A stretch of DNA of 64,000 nt from NCBI GenBank assembly GCA_013697245.1, contig JACCXH010000057.1:1-64000 (forward strand). Reading direction: 5' to 3'. The notes beneath the pieces are model-generated. The model was not told the DNA's origin. It saw nothing but the letters and a program-made list of their open reading frames with translations, and made no database searches. This DNA comes from Bacteroidota bacterium (GTDB lineage Bacteria > Bacteroidota > Bacteroidia > B-17B0 > Aurantibacillaceae). Below, piece by piece: positions 42,928 through 52,322 of the stretch (within the stretch, counting starts at the first letter, position 1; every line of letters starts with the position of its first letter). The position numbers and the translations under genes are program-made.

Positions 42928-43875
42928 ATGAGAAAAACTATTCTAACAATAATAATAGTGTCTGTTGCGGCATTGTATTCATGCAAAAAAGATAAAAAAA
43001 ACGATCCGGAAGTAACACTAAATCCGGTAGCAGCAACAGCTGTTGACAATTATTCCTCTCTTGATGATTTTTACGCAAAGAATAAAGTGTCTAAGCAAAC
43101 ATACACCATTAATACTTCAACCGGCGGAAGTTTTGTTACACCTAACGCAACCACAGTAAACATTCCAGCAAACGCATTTAATGCAACGGGGAATGTTACA
43201 ATTGAGTTTAAAGATATTTATAAGAAAAGCGACATGCTTCTTTCTAACATGACAACCCAAATGTTTTTAGGCGCGCCGTTAAAATCGGCAGGCGAGTTTT
43301 TTATAAAAGCAGTAAATGCTAATAACGTAGCCGTTGCAATTACGCCTAGTGCCGGCATAAATGTTATGCAGCCTTTTTTACAACCACCGGATACTAGCAT
43401 GTTAGCCTTTATAGCCGGATTGGATACCTCCGGTGGTAATGATATGAGCTGGTATAACTCGCCCGGATATACTTTACTAACTAATGCTACCAATTATGTA
43501 TTTAGTTTATACACATTTAATTCACCTGTAGATTCAGGTACCTGGTGCAATAGCGATAATGCAAGCTTTTTTGGTGCATATCCGCAAACAACTTTAACTC
43601 TTCACGCTAACCAAACAGGTTATAACCCCGATGTGTTCTTGGTTTTTAAAAACATAAACAGCACTGTACATGTTTACAAAGGAACAACAGATAACTTTCC
43701 ATATTACTATGCGCCCGTAGGCCTTGAGTGCACGGTTGTTGCAATAGGTGTAAACAATGGTAAATTATACTCTTCATTTACGCCAATTACAATTGGCGCG
43801 AATCAAACATTTAATTTTAATTTATCAGAAACAACAACGGAGAGTTTTAAGACTTCGCTGAAAGCGCTCGATTAA
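42928..43875 (+). CDS. Lipoprotein of unknown function
   Basis: The 315-residue lipoprotein has lipobox ALYSC (Cys19) and a Lys-rich segment (KKDKKND) directly after it. The mature part begins with a domain containing GGSFVTPNATTVNIPANAF and VTIEFKDIYKKSDML, which resembles the ZU5/GGxVxxPxGAF type of beta domain, and continues with a beta-rich region (LTLHANQTGYNPDVFLVF). No catalytic motif is visible. It is probably anchored in the outer membrane. A hairpin terminator follows. Confidence 0.78.
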   Translation: MRKTILTIIIVSVAALYSCKKDKKNDPEVTLNPVAATAVDNYSSLDDFYAKNKVSKQTYTINTSTGGSFVTPNATTVNIPANAFNATGNVTIEFKDIYKKSDMLLSNMTTQMFLGAPLKSAGEFFIKAVNANNVAVAITPSAGINVMQPFLQPPDTSMLAFIAGLDTSGGNDMSWYNSPGYTLLTNATNYVFSLYTFNSPVDSGTWCNSDNASFFGAYPQTTLTLHANQTGYNPDVFLVFKNINSTVHVYKGTTDNFPYYYAPVGLECTVVAIGVNNGKLYSSFTPITIGANQTFNFNLSETTTESFKTSLKALD

Positions 43876-43894
43876 ATTTTATAAAATAAATTAA

Positions 43895-43926
43895 ACCCTT
43901 CAGAAATATTTCTGTTGGGTTTTTTA
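43895..43926 (+). terminator. Terminator between convergent genes
   Basis: ACCC and CAGAAA on the left pair with TTTCTG and GGGT on the right with a small internal bulge, followed by a T-run. The end overlaps the stop codon of the convergent gene. Confidence 0.75.
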
Positions 43927-44883
43927 TTTAACCAGGTCGTGCTTTTTTAAATTCACCAACATGTTTTCTACCAGTTTCGGAAGATCGTAATGTTCCTTCC
44001 AACCCCAGTCTTTACGGGCTTCGGCATCGTTAATGCTTTTTGGCCAGCTATCAGCAATTGCTTGTCTAAAATCGGGCTTATATGTAATTGTAAAATCAGG
44101 AATATGTTTTTTTATTTCGGCAGCAATATCTTTGGGACTAAAACTAATGCCAGATAAATTATAAGCGCCGCGGATTTTTATATTTTCTGCAGGCGCATGC
44201 ATGATCTCTATCGTTGCACGAATCGCATCTTCCATATGCATCATAGGTAATGCGGTGTTCTCAGTTAAGAAGCTTTCGTAGCTCCCTTTTTTTAATGCTT
44301 CATGAAAAATGTGTACGGCGTAATCTGTGGTTCCCCCGCCGGGAGCGCTTTTCCAGCCAATTAAACCCGGGTAGCGAATGCTTCTTGTATCAACACCATG
44401 CTTTTCAAAATACCATTGGCACCAACGCTCACCGGCCTGTTTGCTGATACCATAAATAGTGGAAGGCTCCATAACCGTGTACTGTGGGGTGTTTACCGTT
44501 GGCGTGGTTGGACCAAAAACAGCTATAGAACTAGGCCAGTAAATTTGTTTAATGTGTTTTTCTTTTCCAAGATCCAATACATGAAATAAACTTTCCATGT
44601 TCAGTTTCCATGCAAACATGGGGTTCTTCTCGCCGGTAGCAGAAAGCATGGCGGCTAGATGGTAAATATGTGTAATGCCGTGTTTTTTTACGATCTCAAA
44701 TAGCGCTTTGCCATCAAGGGCATCTAATACTTCAAAAGGATTTTCGATGGCAACCGCCGGCACTTTAAGGTCTGACGGAACAACATTTTTATGCCCGTAA
44801 ATTTTAGACAGTTCGGCCGTTAATTCAATGCCAATTTGCCCACCGGCACCTATAATTAAAACTTTTTCGCTCTTGGTCACCAT
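43924..44883 (-). CDS. SDR-type L-threonine 3-dehydrogenase
   Basis: The 319-residue NAD-dependent protein belongs to the extended SDR (GalE-like) class. It has GAGGQIG at 12-18, HLAAMLSATGEKNP, the catalytic YGISK (Tyr-x3-Lys), and SIRYPGLIGWKSAPGGGTTDYAVHIF, which is characteristic of the Flavobacterium-type L-threonine dehydrogenase. The product is 2-amino-3-ketobutyrate, normally cleaved by a KBL ligase that is not in the window. A UDP-sugar epimerase is the main alternative, but the PGGGTTDY motif favours TDH. Confidence 0.85.
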   Translation of the reverse strand: MVTKSEKVLIIGAGGQIGIELTAELSKIYGHKNVVPSDLKVPAVAIENPFEVLDALDGKALFEIVKKHGITHIYHLAAMLSATGEKNPMFAWKLNMESLFHVLDLGKEKHIKQIYWPSSIAVFGPTTPTVNTPQYTVMEPSTIYGISKQAGERWCQWYFEKHGVDTRSIRYPGLIGWKSAPGGGTTDYAVHIFHEALKKGSYESFLTENTALPMMHMEDAIRATIEIMHAPAENIKIRGAYNLSGISFSPKDIAAEIKKHIPDFTITYKPDFRQAIADSWPKSINDAEARKDWGWKEHYDLPKLVENMLVNLKKHDLVK

Positions 44884-44926
44884 GATTTAGATCAGTTAAA
44901 TGTTAGCAAACAATTTTGTATCTTTA

Positions 44927-44960
44927 CAAACGTAATTATAATTTTTGAAACTGCCTACAA
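44927..44960 (-). promoter_or_regulatory. Putative promoter of the threonine dehydrogenase gene
   Basis: On the minus strand ATTG (44957-44960) and TACGTTTG (44927-44934) are separated by 22 bp, fitting the Bacteroidota consensus. The ATG is 43 bp downstream. Confidence 0.5.
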
Positions 44961-45033
44961 TGTACGCTGTACAAAGTATAAAGCCAAAAATAAGTTACAA
45001 ATGATAATATAAACTGCACTTATTTTTATCGTT

Positions 45034-46104
45034 ATGGCCTTATTGGTAAACCGTGAAAACAAAGACGTTTTAAAACAACGTTTAAAAGAAGAGGATCTTG
45101 AACGTAAAACAATTTCGTTTTACCGTTATGTTGCAATTCCTAACCCACAAGAATTAAGAGACGAGTTATTTAAAACCTGGAGCAGTTGGAAGTGTTTTGG
45201 CCGGATCTATATTGCCCAAGAAGGTATTAATGCTCAAATGAGTGTGCCTTCTGCTTTTTGGGATCAGTTTGTAAACTGTGTACACAACATTCCTTACTTT
45301 AAAAACGTAGAATTTAAACATGCTGTAGACGGTAACGGCAAATCGTTTTACAAACTGGTAATTAAAGTAAAAGAAAAAATAGTTTCGGATGGTATAAAAG
45401 ATCCGGATTTTGATCCTTCAAAAACAGGACAATATTTAGATGCGGTTTCATTTAACAATGCTTTAAAAGATCCAAACACAATTGTTGTGGATATGCGCAA
45501 CCATTACGAGAGTGAGGTTGGCAGGTTTGAAGGCGCGTTTTGCCCTGACGCCGATACGTTTAGAGAAGAATTGCCTTTGGTAATTGATCATTTGCAGGGA
45601 CAAGAAGATAAAAAAATATTAATGTACTGCACCGGCGGTATCCGTTGCGAAAAGGCAAGCGCCTATTTTAAACACAAGGGCTTTAAAGATGTTAATCACT
45701 TAAAAGGTGGTATTATTCAATATGCAAAAGAGATAAAAGAAAAAGGTCTTGAAAGTAAATTTAAAGGCATAAATTTTGTGTTTGATGAAAGGATAGGAGA
45801 ACGCATTACAGATGATGTGTTGAGTGAATGTCACCAATGCGGCACGCCCTGCGATACCCATGTAAACTGTAAGAACGACGACTGCCATTTGTTATTTATT
45901 CAATGCGAAGCTTGCGCCGAAAAAATGAAAGGCTGTTGCACGGCGGAGTGCGTGGATATAATTGCCCTGCCAATAGAAGAGCAGCGAAAGCTGCGAAAGG
46001 GAAGGGTAAAGAATGGGCCTGAGTGCTTAGCGGTATATAAAAGCCGTTTAAGGCCAAACCTTAAAGAGATTATAAAAAATAATTTATCTTTAAAGAATAT
46101 TTAA
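45034..46104 (+). CDS. trhO: tRNA uridine(34) hydroxylase TrhO
   Basis: TrhO (formerly YceA) performs oxygen-dependent hydroxylation of wobble uridine 34. The 356-residue protein has an N-terminal ferredoxin-like domain (~25-115, GRIYIAQEGINAQMS), a central rhodanese domain (~130-235) with active-site loop CTGGIR (199-204), and a C-terminal Cys-rich region (about 270-315) with CHQCGTPC, CKNDDCHLLFIQCEAC and CCTAEC that probably binds metal. All are standard for the family. The stop is 9 bp before the next lipoprotein gene. Confidence 0.94.
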   Translation: MALLVNRENKDVLKQRLKEEDLERKTISFYRYVAIPNPQELRDELFKTWSSWKCFGRIYIAQEGINAQMSVPSAFWDQFVNCVHNIPYFKNVEFKHAVDGNGKSFYKLVIKVKEKIVSDGIKDPDFDPSKTGQYLDAVSFNNALKDPNTIVVDMRNHYESEVGRFEGAFCPDADTFREELPLVIDHLQGQEDKKILMYCTGGIRCEKASAYFKHKGFKDVNHLKGGIIQYAKEIKEKGLESKFKGINFVFDERIGERITDDVLSECHQCGTPCDTHVNCKNDDCHLLFIQCEACAEKMKGCCTAECVDIIALPIEEQRKLRKGRVKNGPECLAVYKSRLRPNLKEIIKNNLSLKNI

Positions 46105-46113
46105 ATAAAAAGC

Positions 46114-46641
46114 ATGAAAAAAATAATTGGTAGTTTAATAATAGTCATGTTAGTGGTACTAAACTTGTCGTGCAAAAAAAGCAAAATAACCGAGTTTGAT
46201 ATTGATTATACTACAACACTTAGCATTCCTTCTACCAGTATAACGGTAAATGTGCCTGCCGATTATAACAGCCCCGAGATTCCAACAGATTCAAAAGATA
46301 AATTCACTTCCGAAAAAACGCTACAGAGTTTAGTGGACGAAATTAAAATGACCAAATTTGATATTTCTGTTGCTAACGGAAATTTAAACTTTTTAAAATC
46401 CTTAACCATTTATCTAAAAACAAGCGGTCTTGGCGATATTTTAATCGCCTCTAAAACCACTATTCCACAAGAGGTTTCATCGCTTGCAATGGATCTGCAG
46501 GATGTAAACATTAAAGAATATATTTTTAAAGATAAGATACAATTCAGGGTTACTGTTACCATTCAATCTGGCTTAGCGGCCACACAACAATTAAAAATGG
46601 ATCAACGCGTTCATGTAAAAGCCAAAACAAGCACCAAGTAA
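46114..46641 (+). CDS. Lipoprotein of unknown function
   Basis: The 175-residue lipoprotein has lipobox LNLSC (Cys20) followed by KKSK. The mature part shows beta-strand-rich regions: ITEFDIDYTTTLSIPST, SEKTLQSLVDEIKMTKF and FRVTVTIQSGL. No family is recognised. It lies between trhO and hmgA with spacers of 9 and 15 bp, so it may be co-transcribed with both. Confidence 0.75.
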   Translation: MKKIIGSLIIVMLVVLNLSCKKSKITEFDIDYTTTLSIPSTSITVNVPADYNSPEIPTDSKDKFTSEKTLQSLVDEIKMTKFDISVANGNLNFLKSLTIYLKTSGLGDILIASKTTIPQEVSSLAMDLQDVNIKEYIFKDKIQFRVTVTIQSGLAATQQLKMDQRVHVKAKTSTK

Positions 46642-46656
46642 TTTAAAAATAAAAAA

Positions 46657-47814
46657 ATGCCGATTTACCATAAACTAGGAAAAATTCCACCAAAACGCCA
46701 CACTATTTTTAAGAGTGAAAAAGGAGAATATTATTACGAACAGCTTTTTGGAACCGAAGGGTTTATTGGAATGGACTCCTTACTTTACCATACTCACAGG
46801 CCAACGCAGGTAAAAGAGATCTTAAAAAGTTATTCGGTTGAACCAAAAATTGCGATAGGCAAGAACATAAAAGCTTTATTGCTTAAGGGTTTTGAAATTA
46901 AACCAACTGCCGATTTTTTAGAAAGCAGAAAAACCTTACTGATCAATAGCGATTGTGCCATTGGTTTGGCTGCACCAACAAAAAGTCAGACAGAATATTT
47001 TTATAAGAATGCCGACGCAGATGAATTATTATTTATTCATAAAGGTAAAGGCACTTTAAAAACGTTTATGGGTAATATTCCATTTGAGTATGGCGATTAT
47101 TTAATTATTCCCCGCGGAATGATCTACCAAATGCATTTTGAGACTACTGACAATCGTTTATTGTTTTGCGAAAGCAAATCGCCTTACTATACACCAAAAC
47201 GTTATAAGAACTCGCAGGGACAATTATTAGAGCACTCGCCTTTTTGTGAACGCGATTATAAATTACCAACCGAATTAGAAACGCATGATGAAAAAGGCGA
47301 CTTTATTATCAAAATAAAAAAAGAAGGCATGATGCATGAATTTGTATATGCAACACACCCTTTTGATATTGTTGGTTGGGATGGTTATAATTTCCCCTGG
47401 GGATTTTCTATTCATAATTTTGAACCTATCACGGGCCGCTTGCACCAACCGCCACCGGTGCACCAAACATTTGAAACCGCGAGTTTTGTTGTGTGTAGTT
47501 TCTGCCCGCGTTTATATGATTATCATCCGCTTTCAATTCCTGCACCATATAACCATAGTAATATTGATAGTGATGAGGTGTTGTATTATGTGGATGGTGA
47601 TTTTATGAGCCGTAATAATATTGAACAAGGTCATATTACTTTACATCCAAAAGGTATTCCGCATGGGCCGGCACCGGGAGCCATGGAGCGCAGCATTGGC
47701 CATAAAGACACGAAGGAATTAGCAGTGATGATAGATACTTTCCGTCCGTTAATGGTGACAGAAGATGCAATGGGAATTGATGATGGAAAATATTATAAGA
47801 GTTGGGTGGAGTAA
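46657..47814 (+). CDS. hmgA: Homogentisate 1,2-dioxygenase
   Basis: This 385-residue cupin-fold Fe(II) enzyme opens the aromatic ring of homogentisate to maleylacetoacetate in tyrosine degradation. Characteristic segments are KIPPKRHTIF at the start, LLYHTHRPTQV, IPRGMIYQMHF, and the metal-site region PYNHSNIDSDEVLYYVDG with ITLHPKGIPHGP at the C-terminus. Length fits the Bacteroidota form, shorter than the human enzyme (445). Its stop directly abuts the stop of the convergent trpS. No maleylacetoacetate isomerase or fumarylacetoacetase is in the window. Confidence 0.93.
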   Translation: MPIYHKLGKIPPKRHTIFKSEKGEYYYEQLFGTEGFIGMDSLLYHTHRPTQVKEILKSYSVEPKIAIGKNIKALLLKGFEIKPTADFLESRKTLLINSDCAIGLAAPTKSQTEYFYKNADADELLFIHKGKGTLKTFMGNIPFEYGDYLIIPRGMIYQMHFETTDNRLLFCESKSPYYTPKRYKNSQGQLLEHSPFCERDYKLPTELETHDEKGDFIIKIKKEGMMHEFVYATHPFDIVGWDGYNFPWGFSIHNFEPITGRLHQPPPVHQTFETASFVVCSFCPRLYDYHPLSIPAPYNHSNIDSDEVLYYVDGDFMSRNNIEQGHITLHPKGIPHGPAPGAMERSIGHKDTKELAVMIDTFRPLMVTEDAMGIDDGKYYKSWVE

Positions 47815-48789
47815 CTAATTATACCCAACAACTTCTCTTACCTGTTTTAGTTTTTCGTTTGCAAGTTTATTTGCTTTTGCTTCTCCAATTGATAATTCTT
47901 TTTCAAGAATATCTGTATTGGCCATTAAACGATCGTAAGTTAAACGCTCTTCCTTAAATTTATCAAGGATTAATTCAAACAAAACTGTTTTTGCATGACC
48001 ATAGCCAAAATTGCCTTTAATATAATTTTGTCTTAATTCTTCTGTTTGTTTTTCGTTTCCTAACAAGCGAAATAATTTAAAAACGTTATCGGTATCCGGA
48101 TCTTTTGGCTCTTCCAAACCCTTGCTATCCGTAACAATGCTCATGACCACTTTTTTTAATTCTTTTTCAGGTAAAAAAATATTGATAAAATTATGATACG
48201 ATTTACTCATTTTTTGTCCGTCAATGCCGGGCACTATCATTACACGGTCATCGGTGAGCGCTTCGGGAACAACAAAAATTTCTTTCCCTATTTTATGATT
48301 AAAGGCTCTGGCAATATCGGCAGTAATTTCTAAATGCTGCACCTGATCTCTACCAACAGGCACTTTGTGTGCATCGTACAATAAAATATCGGCAGCCATT
48401 AACACAGGATAAATAAATAATCCGGCATTCACATCGCTTAAACGATCGCTTTTATCTTTAAACGAATGCGCATTGGCTAGCATTGGATAAGGCGTAAAGC
48501 AATTTAAATACCAGGTTAGTTCTGTAACCTGTGGCACACGGCTTTGGCGGTAAAAAATAGTTTTACCTGTATCTAAACCAAACGCTAACCAGGTTGCCGC
48601 AACAGCATTGGTGCTTTGTTTAATAAAGGCTGCGTCTTTAACACTTGTTAGCGTATGCATATCGGCAATAAACAACAAGCTTTCGCTATCCGGTTTTTTA
48701 CTTAATTCAATAGCGGGTAAAATAGCGCCAAGTATATTGCCTAAATGCGGTACGTTTGTGCTTTGTATGCCGGTTAAAATGCGTGTCAT
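47815..48789 (-). CDS. trpS: Tryptophanyl-tRNA synthetase
   Basis: This 324-residue class I enzyme charges tRNA-Trp. It has GIQSTNVPHLGN (HIGH-like), NCFTPYPMLANAHSFKDK, YPVLMAADILLYDAHKVPVGRDQVQH and IDGQKMSKSYHN (the KMSKS loop). Length matches bacterial TrpS (~330). The convergent hmgA ends on the adjacent base. A TACATTTG -7 element is at 48803-48810 on the minus strand. Confidence 0.96.
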   Translation of the reverse strand: MTRILTGIQSTNVPHLGNILGAILPAIELSKKPDSESLLFIADMHTLTSVKDAAFIKQSTNAVAATWLAFGLDTGKTIFYRQSRVPQVTELTWYLNCFTPYPMLANAHSFKDKSDRLSDVNAGLFIYPVLMAADILLYDAHKVPVGRDQVQHLEITADIARAFNHKIGKEIFVVPEALTDDRVMIVPGIDGQKMSKSYHNFINIFLPEKELKKVVMSIVTDSKGLEEPKDPDTDNVFKLFRLLGNEKQTEELRQNYIKGNFGYGHAKTVLFELILDKFKEERLTYDRLMANTDILEKELSIGEAKANKLANEKLKQVREVVGYN

Positions 48790-48837
48790 AATATTTATAT
48801 TGCAAATGTAATATTTTTAATGAAGAGAAATTTAATT

Positions 48838-50958
48838 TTAAGAAAGGCGTATAGAAATGAGGGTTACATCGTCTGTTTGCTCTACCTTGCCTTTCCAAGA
48901 TTCAAAAGCGGTTTTAAAAGCGACCTCTTGCTCGTTCAAAGAAAGTCCGCAGTTTTGCAGCAGAATCTCCTGCAATTGTTTTGACATGAATTTTTTGCCT
49001 TTTGGTCCGCCAAACTGATCGGGAACACCATCGGTAAATAAATATAATTGTGTTGAACTATCTATTTTAATTTCGTGTAATGCATAATTTACTTCTTCAG
49101 TATCATAAATGCCGCCAATAGAATATTTATCAGCTTTATAAATTTTCAGCTCTTTATTTTTTATAAGATACAAAGGCCTTCCGGCTCCCGCATATAAAAC
49201 AACTTTGCTTTTAAGATCAATGCGTATCAACGCAATATCCATTCCGTCTTTAGAATCGCGTTGCTGCATATTTTCATTCAACGTTTTTACAACATGAAAA
49301 TGCAATTCTTTTAGAATAGCTGCCGGCGACTCTAATTTCGAATTAAGTACTATCTGGTTTAATAAACTGTTACCAAGCATAGACATCATAGCGCCAGGAA
49401 CACCATGCCCGGTACAGTCTGCCACCGCATAATAAATATAATTATTGTTTTGTGCCAACCAATAAAAATCGCCACTTACAATGTCTTTAGGTTGAAAATA
49501 AATGAATGATTCCGAGAATACTGTTTTTAAAAGTTTGTTAGATGGCAACACAGAACCTTGTATGCGTTTGGCATAATTAATACTATCGGTTATTTCTTTA
49601 TTCTTATGCTGTAGCTCTTCTTTTTTCTCTTCAATTTCATTTTTTTGAGCGGCGATAGCGTCGTTTTTTTCCTGCAATAAATTATTATCTTTCTTCTTTT
49701 CAGAAAAACGGTAAATAAAAAACACACTTAATAATAAAAGCAAAACAGCTACAATTGCTGTAAATATTTTAATGTAGCGATCTTTTTCTATCGTATGTTC
49801 TTTAAGTTGTTTGTCTTGTGTAAGTAATTGAATTTCCTGTTGTTTTTTTTTGGTTTCGTATTTTGTTGACAATTCGTTGATAGCCCTTGCGTTTTCCTCT
49901 TTGGAAATTTTTTCCATAATGTCTACCAATTTTTTGTAATAGAGATTTGCTCTCTGATAGTCTCCAAGATCTTCATAGGCAGAGGATAAATTAGAGGCAG
50001 ATTCTTTTATTTGCACAAAGATCTTTAGCTTTTCTGATATATCCAGGCTTTTTTCAAGATACGGCAGCGCCATTTTTATACGGCCGGTTTGCATGTATAC
50101 TTTACCCATATATAAATTAGAAAGTTGAATGGCATAATCTTTGCCAAGGGCCAGATCAATGGTATAGGCCTTGGTAATAATAAGTTCAGCTTCTTTATAT
50201 TTTTTAAGGTTCATTAAAGTAGAGCCAAGATTAATATAACTTTCTGCAAGAAGACTAGAATCGCCTAATTGCTCAATCACCTCAACAGAACGTTTTTGAT
50301 AAAATAAAGCGGAATCGTATTGCTTCAAATTAGAAAAACCGAGCCCAAGGTTATCTAAGGTGGAAACATAGATACTTTTGTTTGAAACGGGATTAATAAA
50401 CGCTAAGGATTTCTTATAGAAGCGCACAGCACTCTTGTAATCCTGGCGGTAAAAGTTTAGAGAGCCAAGGTGTTCGAATCCGTTATGTAAACGCAAAGAA
50501 TCTTTTTCTTTTTCAGCATACTCAATGCATTTAAAAAAACAGCCGGCAGCAGTTTCATAATTGCCCATGCGCATATATGTAAGTCCCTCAAAATCGCTGA
50601 TGTTGGCATATTGACCCGTGATTTTATTTTTGATTGCAAATTTCCTCGCACTATCAATGTACGCTAGCGATGTGTCGTATAGGCCATGTGTGCGGTAAGT
50701 TCTTGCAAGTGTAAGAAAAAGCCTTACCGTTGGTTTTGTGAAATTTTTTGATCTTGAAATTTGTATTGCATATCTTGAAATAGCGGTTGAAATAGCCAAT
50801 TCAGTATCCCTGTATTTAATAGCCATCGAATCTAGCAGCATTACTTGTTGTTTTGGATCTTTATTTGCAATGCTGTTGTAAACGCTTTTTGGTATAAGCT
50901 GGCACCATAATCGCGAAGCGATTATAACTAAAAAACATATAAAAACAAGTCGTTTCAT
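48838..50958 (-). CDS. TPR sensor with SpoIIE-type serine phosphatase
   Basis: The 706-residue membrane protein has a signal peptide (1-20) and a periplasmic TPR array of about seven repeats (~30-350; e.g. LENLGSLNFYRQDYKSAVRFYKKS, LGLGFSNLKQYDSALFYQKRS). A coiled linker and a membrane helix follow (~402-425, IVAVLLLLLSVFFIYRF), then a cytoplasmic coiled coil (~430-465) and a C-terminal PP2C-type SpoIIE phosphatase (~475-700). Metal-binding aspartates lie in GDFYWLAQ, AVADCTGHGVPGAMMS and FTDGVPDQ. It would dephosphorylate a regulatory protein (often an anti-anti-sigma) in response to a periplasmic signal; no partner is adjacent. Confidence 0.92.
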   Translation of the reverse strand: MKRLVFICFLVIIASRLWCQLIPKSVYNSIANKDPKQQVMLLDSMAIKYRDTELAISTAISRYAIQISRSKNFTKPTVRLFLTLARTYRTHGLYDTSLAYIDSARKFAIKNKITGQYANISDFEGLTYMRMGNYETAAGCFFKCIEYAEKEKDSLRLHNGFEHLGSLNFYRQDYKSAVRFYKKSLAFINPVSNKSIYVSTLDNLGLGFSNLKQYDSALFYQKRSVEVIEQLGDSSLLAESYINLGSTLMNLKKYKEAELIITKAYTIDLALGKDYAIQLSNLYMGKVYMQTGRIKMALPYLEKSLDISEKLKIFVQIKESASNLSSAYEDLGDYQRANLYYKKLVDIMEKISKEENARAINELSTKYETKKKQQEIQLLTQDKQLKEHTIEKDRYIKIFTAIVAVLLLLLSVFFIYRFSEKKKDNNLLQEKNDAIAAQKNEIEEKKEELQHKNKEITDSINYAKRIQGSVLPSNKLLKTVFSESFIYFQPKDIVSGDFYWLAQNNNYIYYAVADCTGHGVPGAMMSMLGNSLLNQIVLNSKLESPAAILKELHFHVVKTLNENMQQRDSKDGMDIALIRIDLKSKVVLYAGAGRPLYLIKNKELKIYKADKYSIGGIYDTEEVNYALHEIKIDSSTQLYLFTDGVPDQFGGPKGKKFMSKQLQEILLQNCGLSLNEQEVAFKTAFESWKGKVEQTDDVTLISIRLS

Positions 50959-50964
50959 TGTAAT

Positions 50965-50997
50965 ACAAACTTAACAAATTAAGTAAAGTACTATGCA
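50965..50997 (-). promoter_or_regulatory. Putative promoter of TPR-phosphatase gene
   Basis: On the minus strand TTG (50995-50997) and TAAGTTTG (50965-50972) are 22 bp apart, in the Bacteroidota pattern; the ATG follows 7 bp later. Confidence 0.5.
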
Positions 50998-51024
50998 ATT
51001 GGACTTATTTAATTGTCTAAAAAA

Positions 51025-52284
51025 TTATTGTTTAATAAGCTTTTGGGTATAAAACCTGTTTCCTTGTGAGACTTGTATAAAATAAATACCTTCAGTTAAT
51101 TGAGAAATATCCAACACATTTTTATCTTTCGTTTCAAAAACGGTAGTTCCAAAAAGATCAGATATTTTTATTTCTATGCCAGAATAATTGTCGGTAATAA
51201 TATTGATGTTATTGTTTGCAGGATTAGGATAAACGCTAAAGTTATTTGAAAAACCAGTATTTCTTATACCTAAAGAAAGGTTTGAGCAACTCGGCGTTAA
51301 ACTATCCGTGGCTGCGTAATTAGAACAAGAATTATAAAACAAACTTTTAAAAAAACACGAAGCACGGCTCACGCGCATAAGTGTTCCTGCGCCACCCTGA
51401 TATACGCCGTGGCCACCGGAAAGATAAACGGTTAGATCGCCGCAAATACCGGCTGCGGTTAACTTTGTATGTAGTGCATGAGATCCATAAATATAATGGC
51501 TAGTTGTAATGCAGGTAACATCAATAGCCGAATCTACAGGAACAACGCCGTCATTTCCGCCATGAAAAGAAACTGTTGGGACACCTTCATTTACATCAAA
51601 AAAATCAGAAGAAGCTCCGCCCCAGTTATTAAAGATCCCTTTAACTCGGAATGTGTTTGTTAACGAATTGCCGGAAGTATTGATGTTACCAAGAGATGAA
51701 ACGATAGATGGATAAACCTGTTGAAGTTCTGCCGGTGAATTGTAAACCATTGCATTTGCCGTACCTGCCCCTGCGCTATAACCACCAGCAAATAACCAGG
51801 TGGTGTCAATTTTATAAGTGCCCGCATTGGCAACCATGTAGCGCATAGCCGCTTTAGCGTCTTGCGTGGCCCTGTAAACAGCCTTCTCCTGTGAAAGTGT
51901 ATCAGCACATGGAATAACCGTCTCTTTACCTAAACGATAGTCAATAGCAACGGCAACAAAGCCGCGTTGTGCAAATTCCTTACAATAATTATCCATTTGC
52001 CCTCTGTTTCCTGAAACAAAAGCACCCCCAAAGATCATTAGGATCATTGGGCGTTTTGAAAGCGTTTCAACAAAATTTTTAGGATAAAAGACATTTAACT
52101 TAAGATTTTGGTTAACACCTTGCCAATTTAAGGCTGTGGCATATATTACTGAATCTTCCTGAATATCGGCAGCATTAAAAAAAGGTGTTTGGGTAAAACG
52201 GTTGTCTCCAACACAATACTGAGCAAGAGATGTAAAATGTAAAACAAGTAATAAAAGTAAAACAGCAGATAATTTTTTTTGCAT
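51025..52284 (-). CDS. T9SS-exported alpha/beta-hydrolase (esterase)
   Basis: The 419-residue protein has a signal peptide (1-21) and an alpha/beta-hydrolase domain of the carboxylesterase type (~40-310): LMIFGGAFVSGNRGQMD (oxyanion loop), FAGGYSAGAGTANAM with the Ser nucleophile in GYSAG, and FHGGNDGVVP for the acidic residue. His in SGGHGVYQGG is the likely third residue. The last ~75 residues are a T9SS type A sorting domain (VYPNPANNNINI ... ISQLTEGIYFIQV, TQKLIKQ). It is therefore exported to the surface, with the substrate unknown. Confidence 0.9.
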   Translation of the reverse strand: MQKKLSAVLLLLLVLHFTSLAQYCVGDNRFTQTPFFNAADIQEDSVIYATALNWQGVNQNLKLNVFYPKNFVETLSKRPMILMIFGGAFVSGNRGQMDNYCKEFAQRGFVAVAIDYRLGKETVIPCADTLSQEKAVYRATQDAKAAMRYMVANAGTYKIDTTWLFAGGYSAGAGTANAMVYNSPAELQQVYPSIVSSLGNINTSGNSLTNTFRVKGIFNNWGGASSDFFDVNEGVPTVSFHGGNDGVVPVDSAIDVTCITTSHYIYGSHALHTKLTAAGICGDLTVYLSGGHGVYQGGAGTLMRVSRASCFFKSLFYNSCSNYAATDSLTPSCSNLSLGIRNTGFSNNFSVYPNPANNNINIITDNYSGIEIKISDLFGTTVFETKDKNVLDISQLTEGIYFIQVSQGNRFYTQKLIKQ

Positions 52285-52322
52285 AAGGGGTTTATTCTTT
52301 GACCTTTAAAAAAGAGAAAAGT

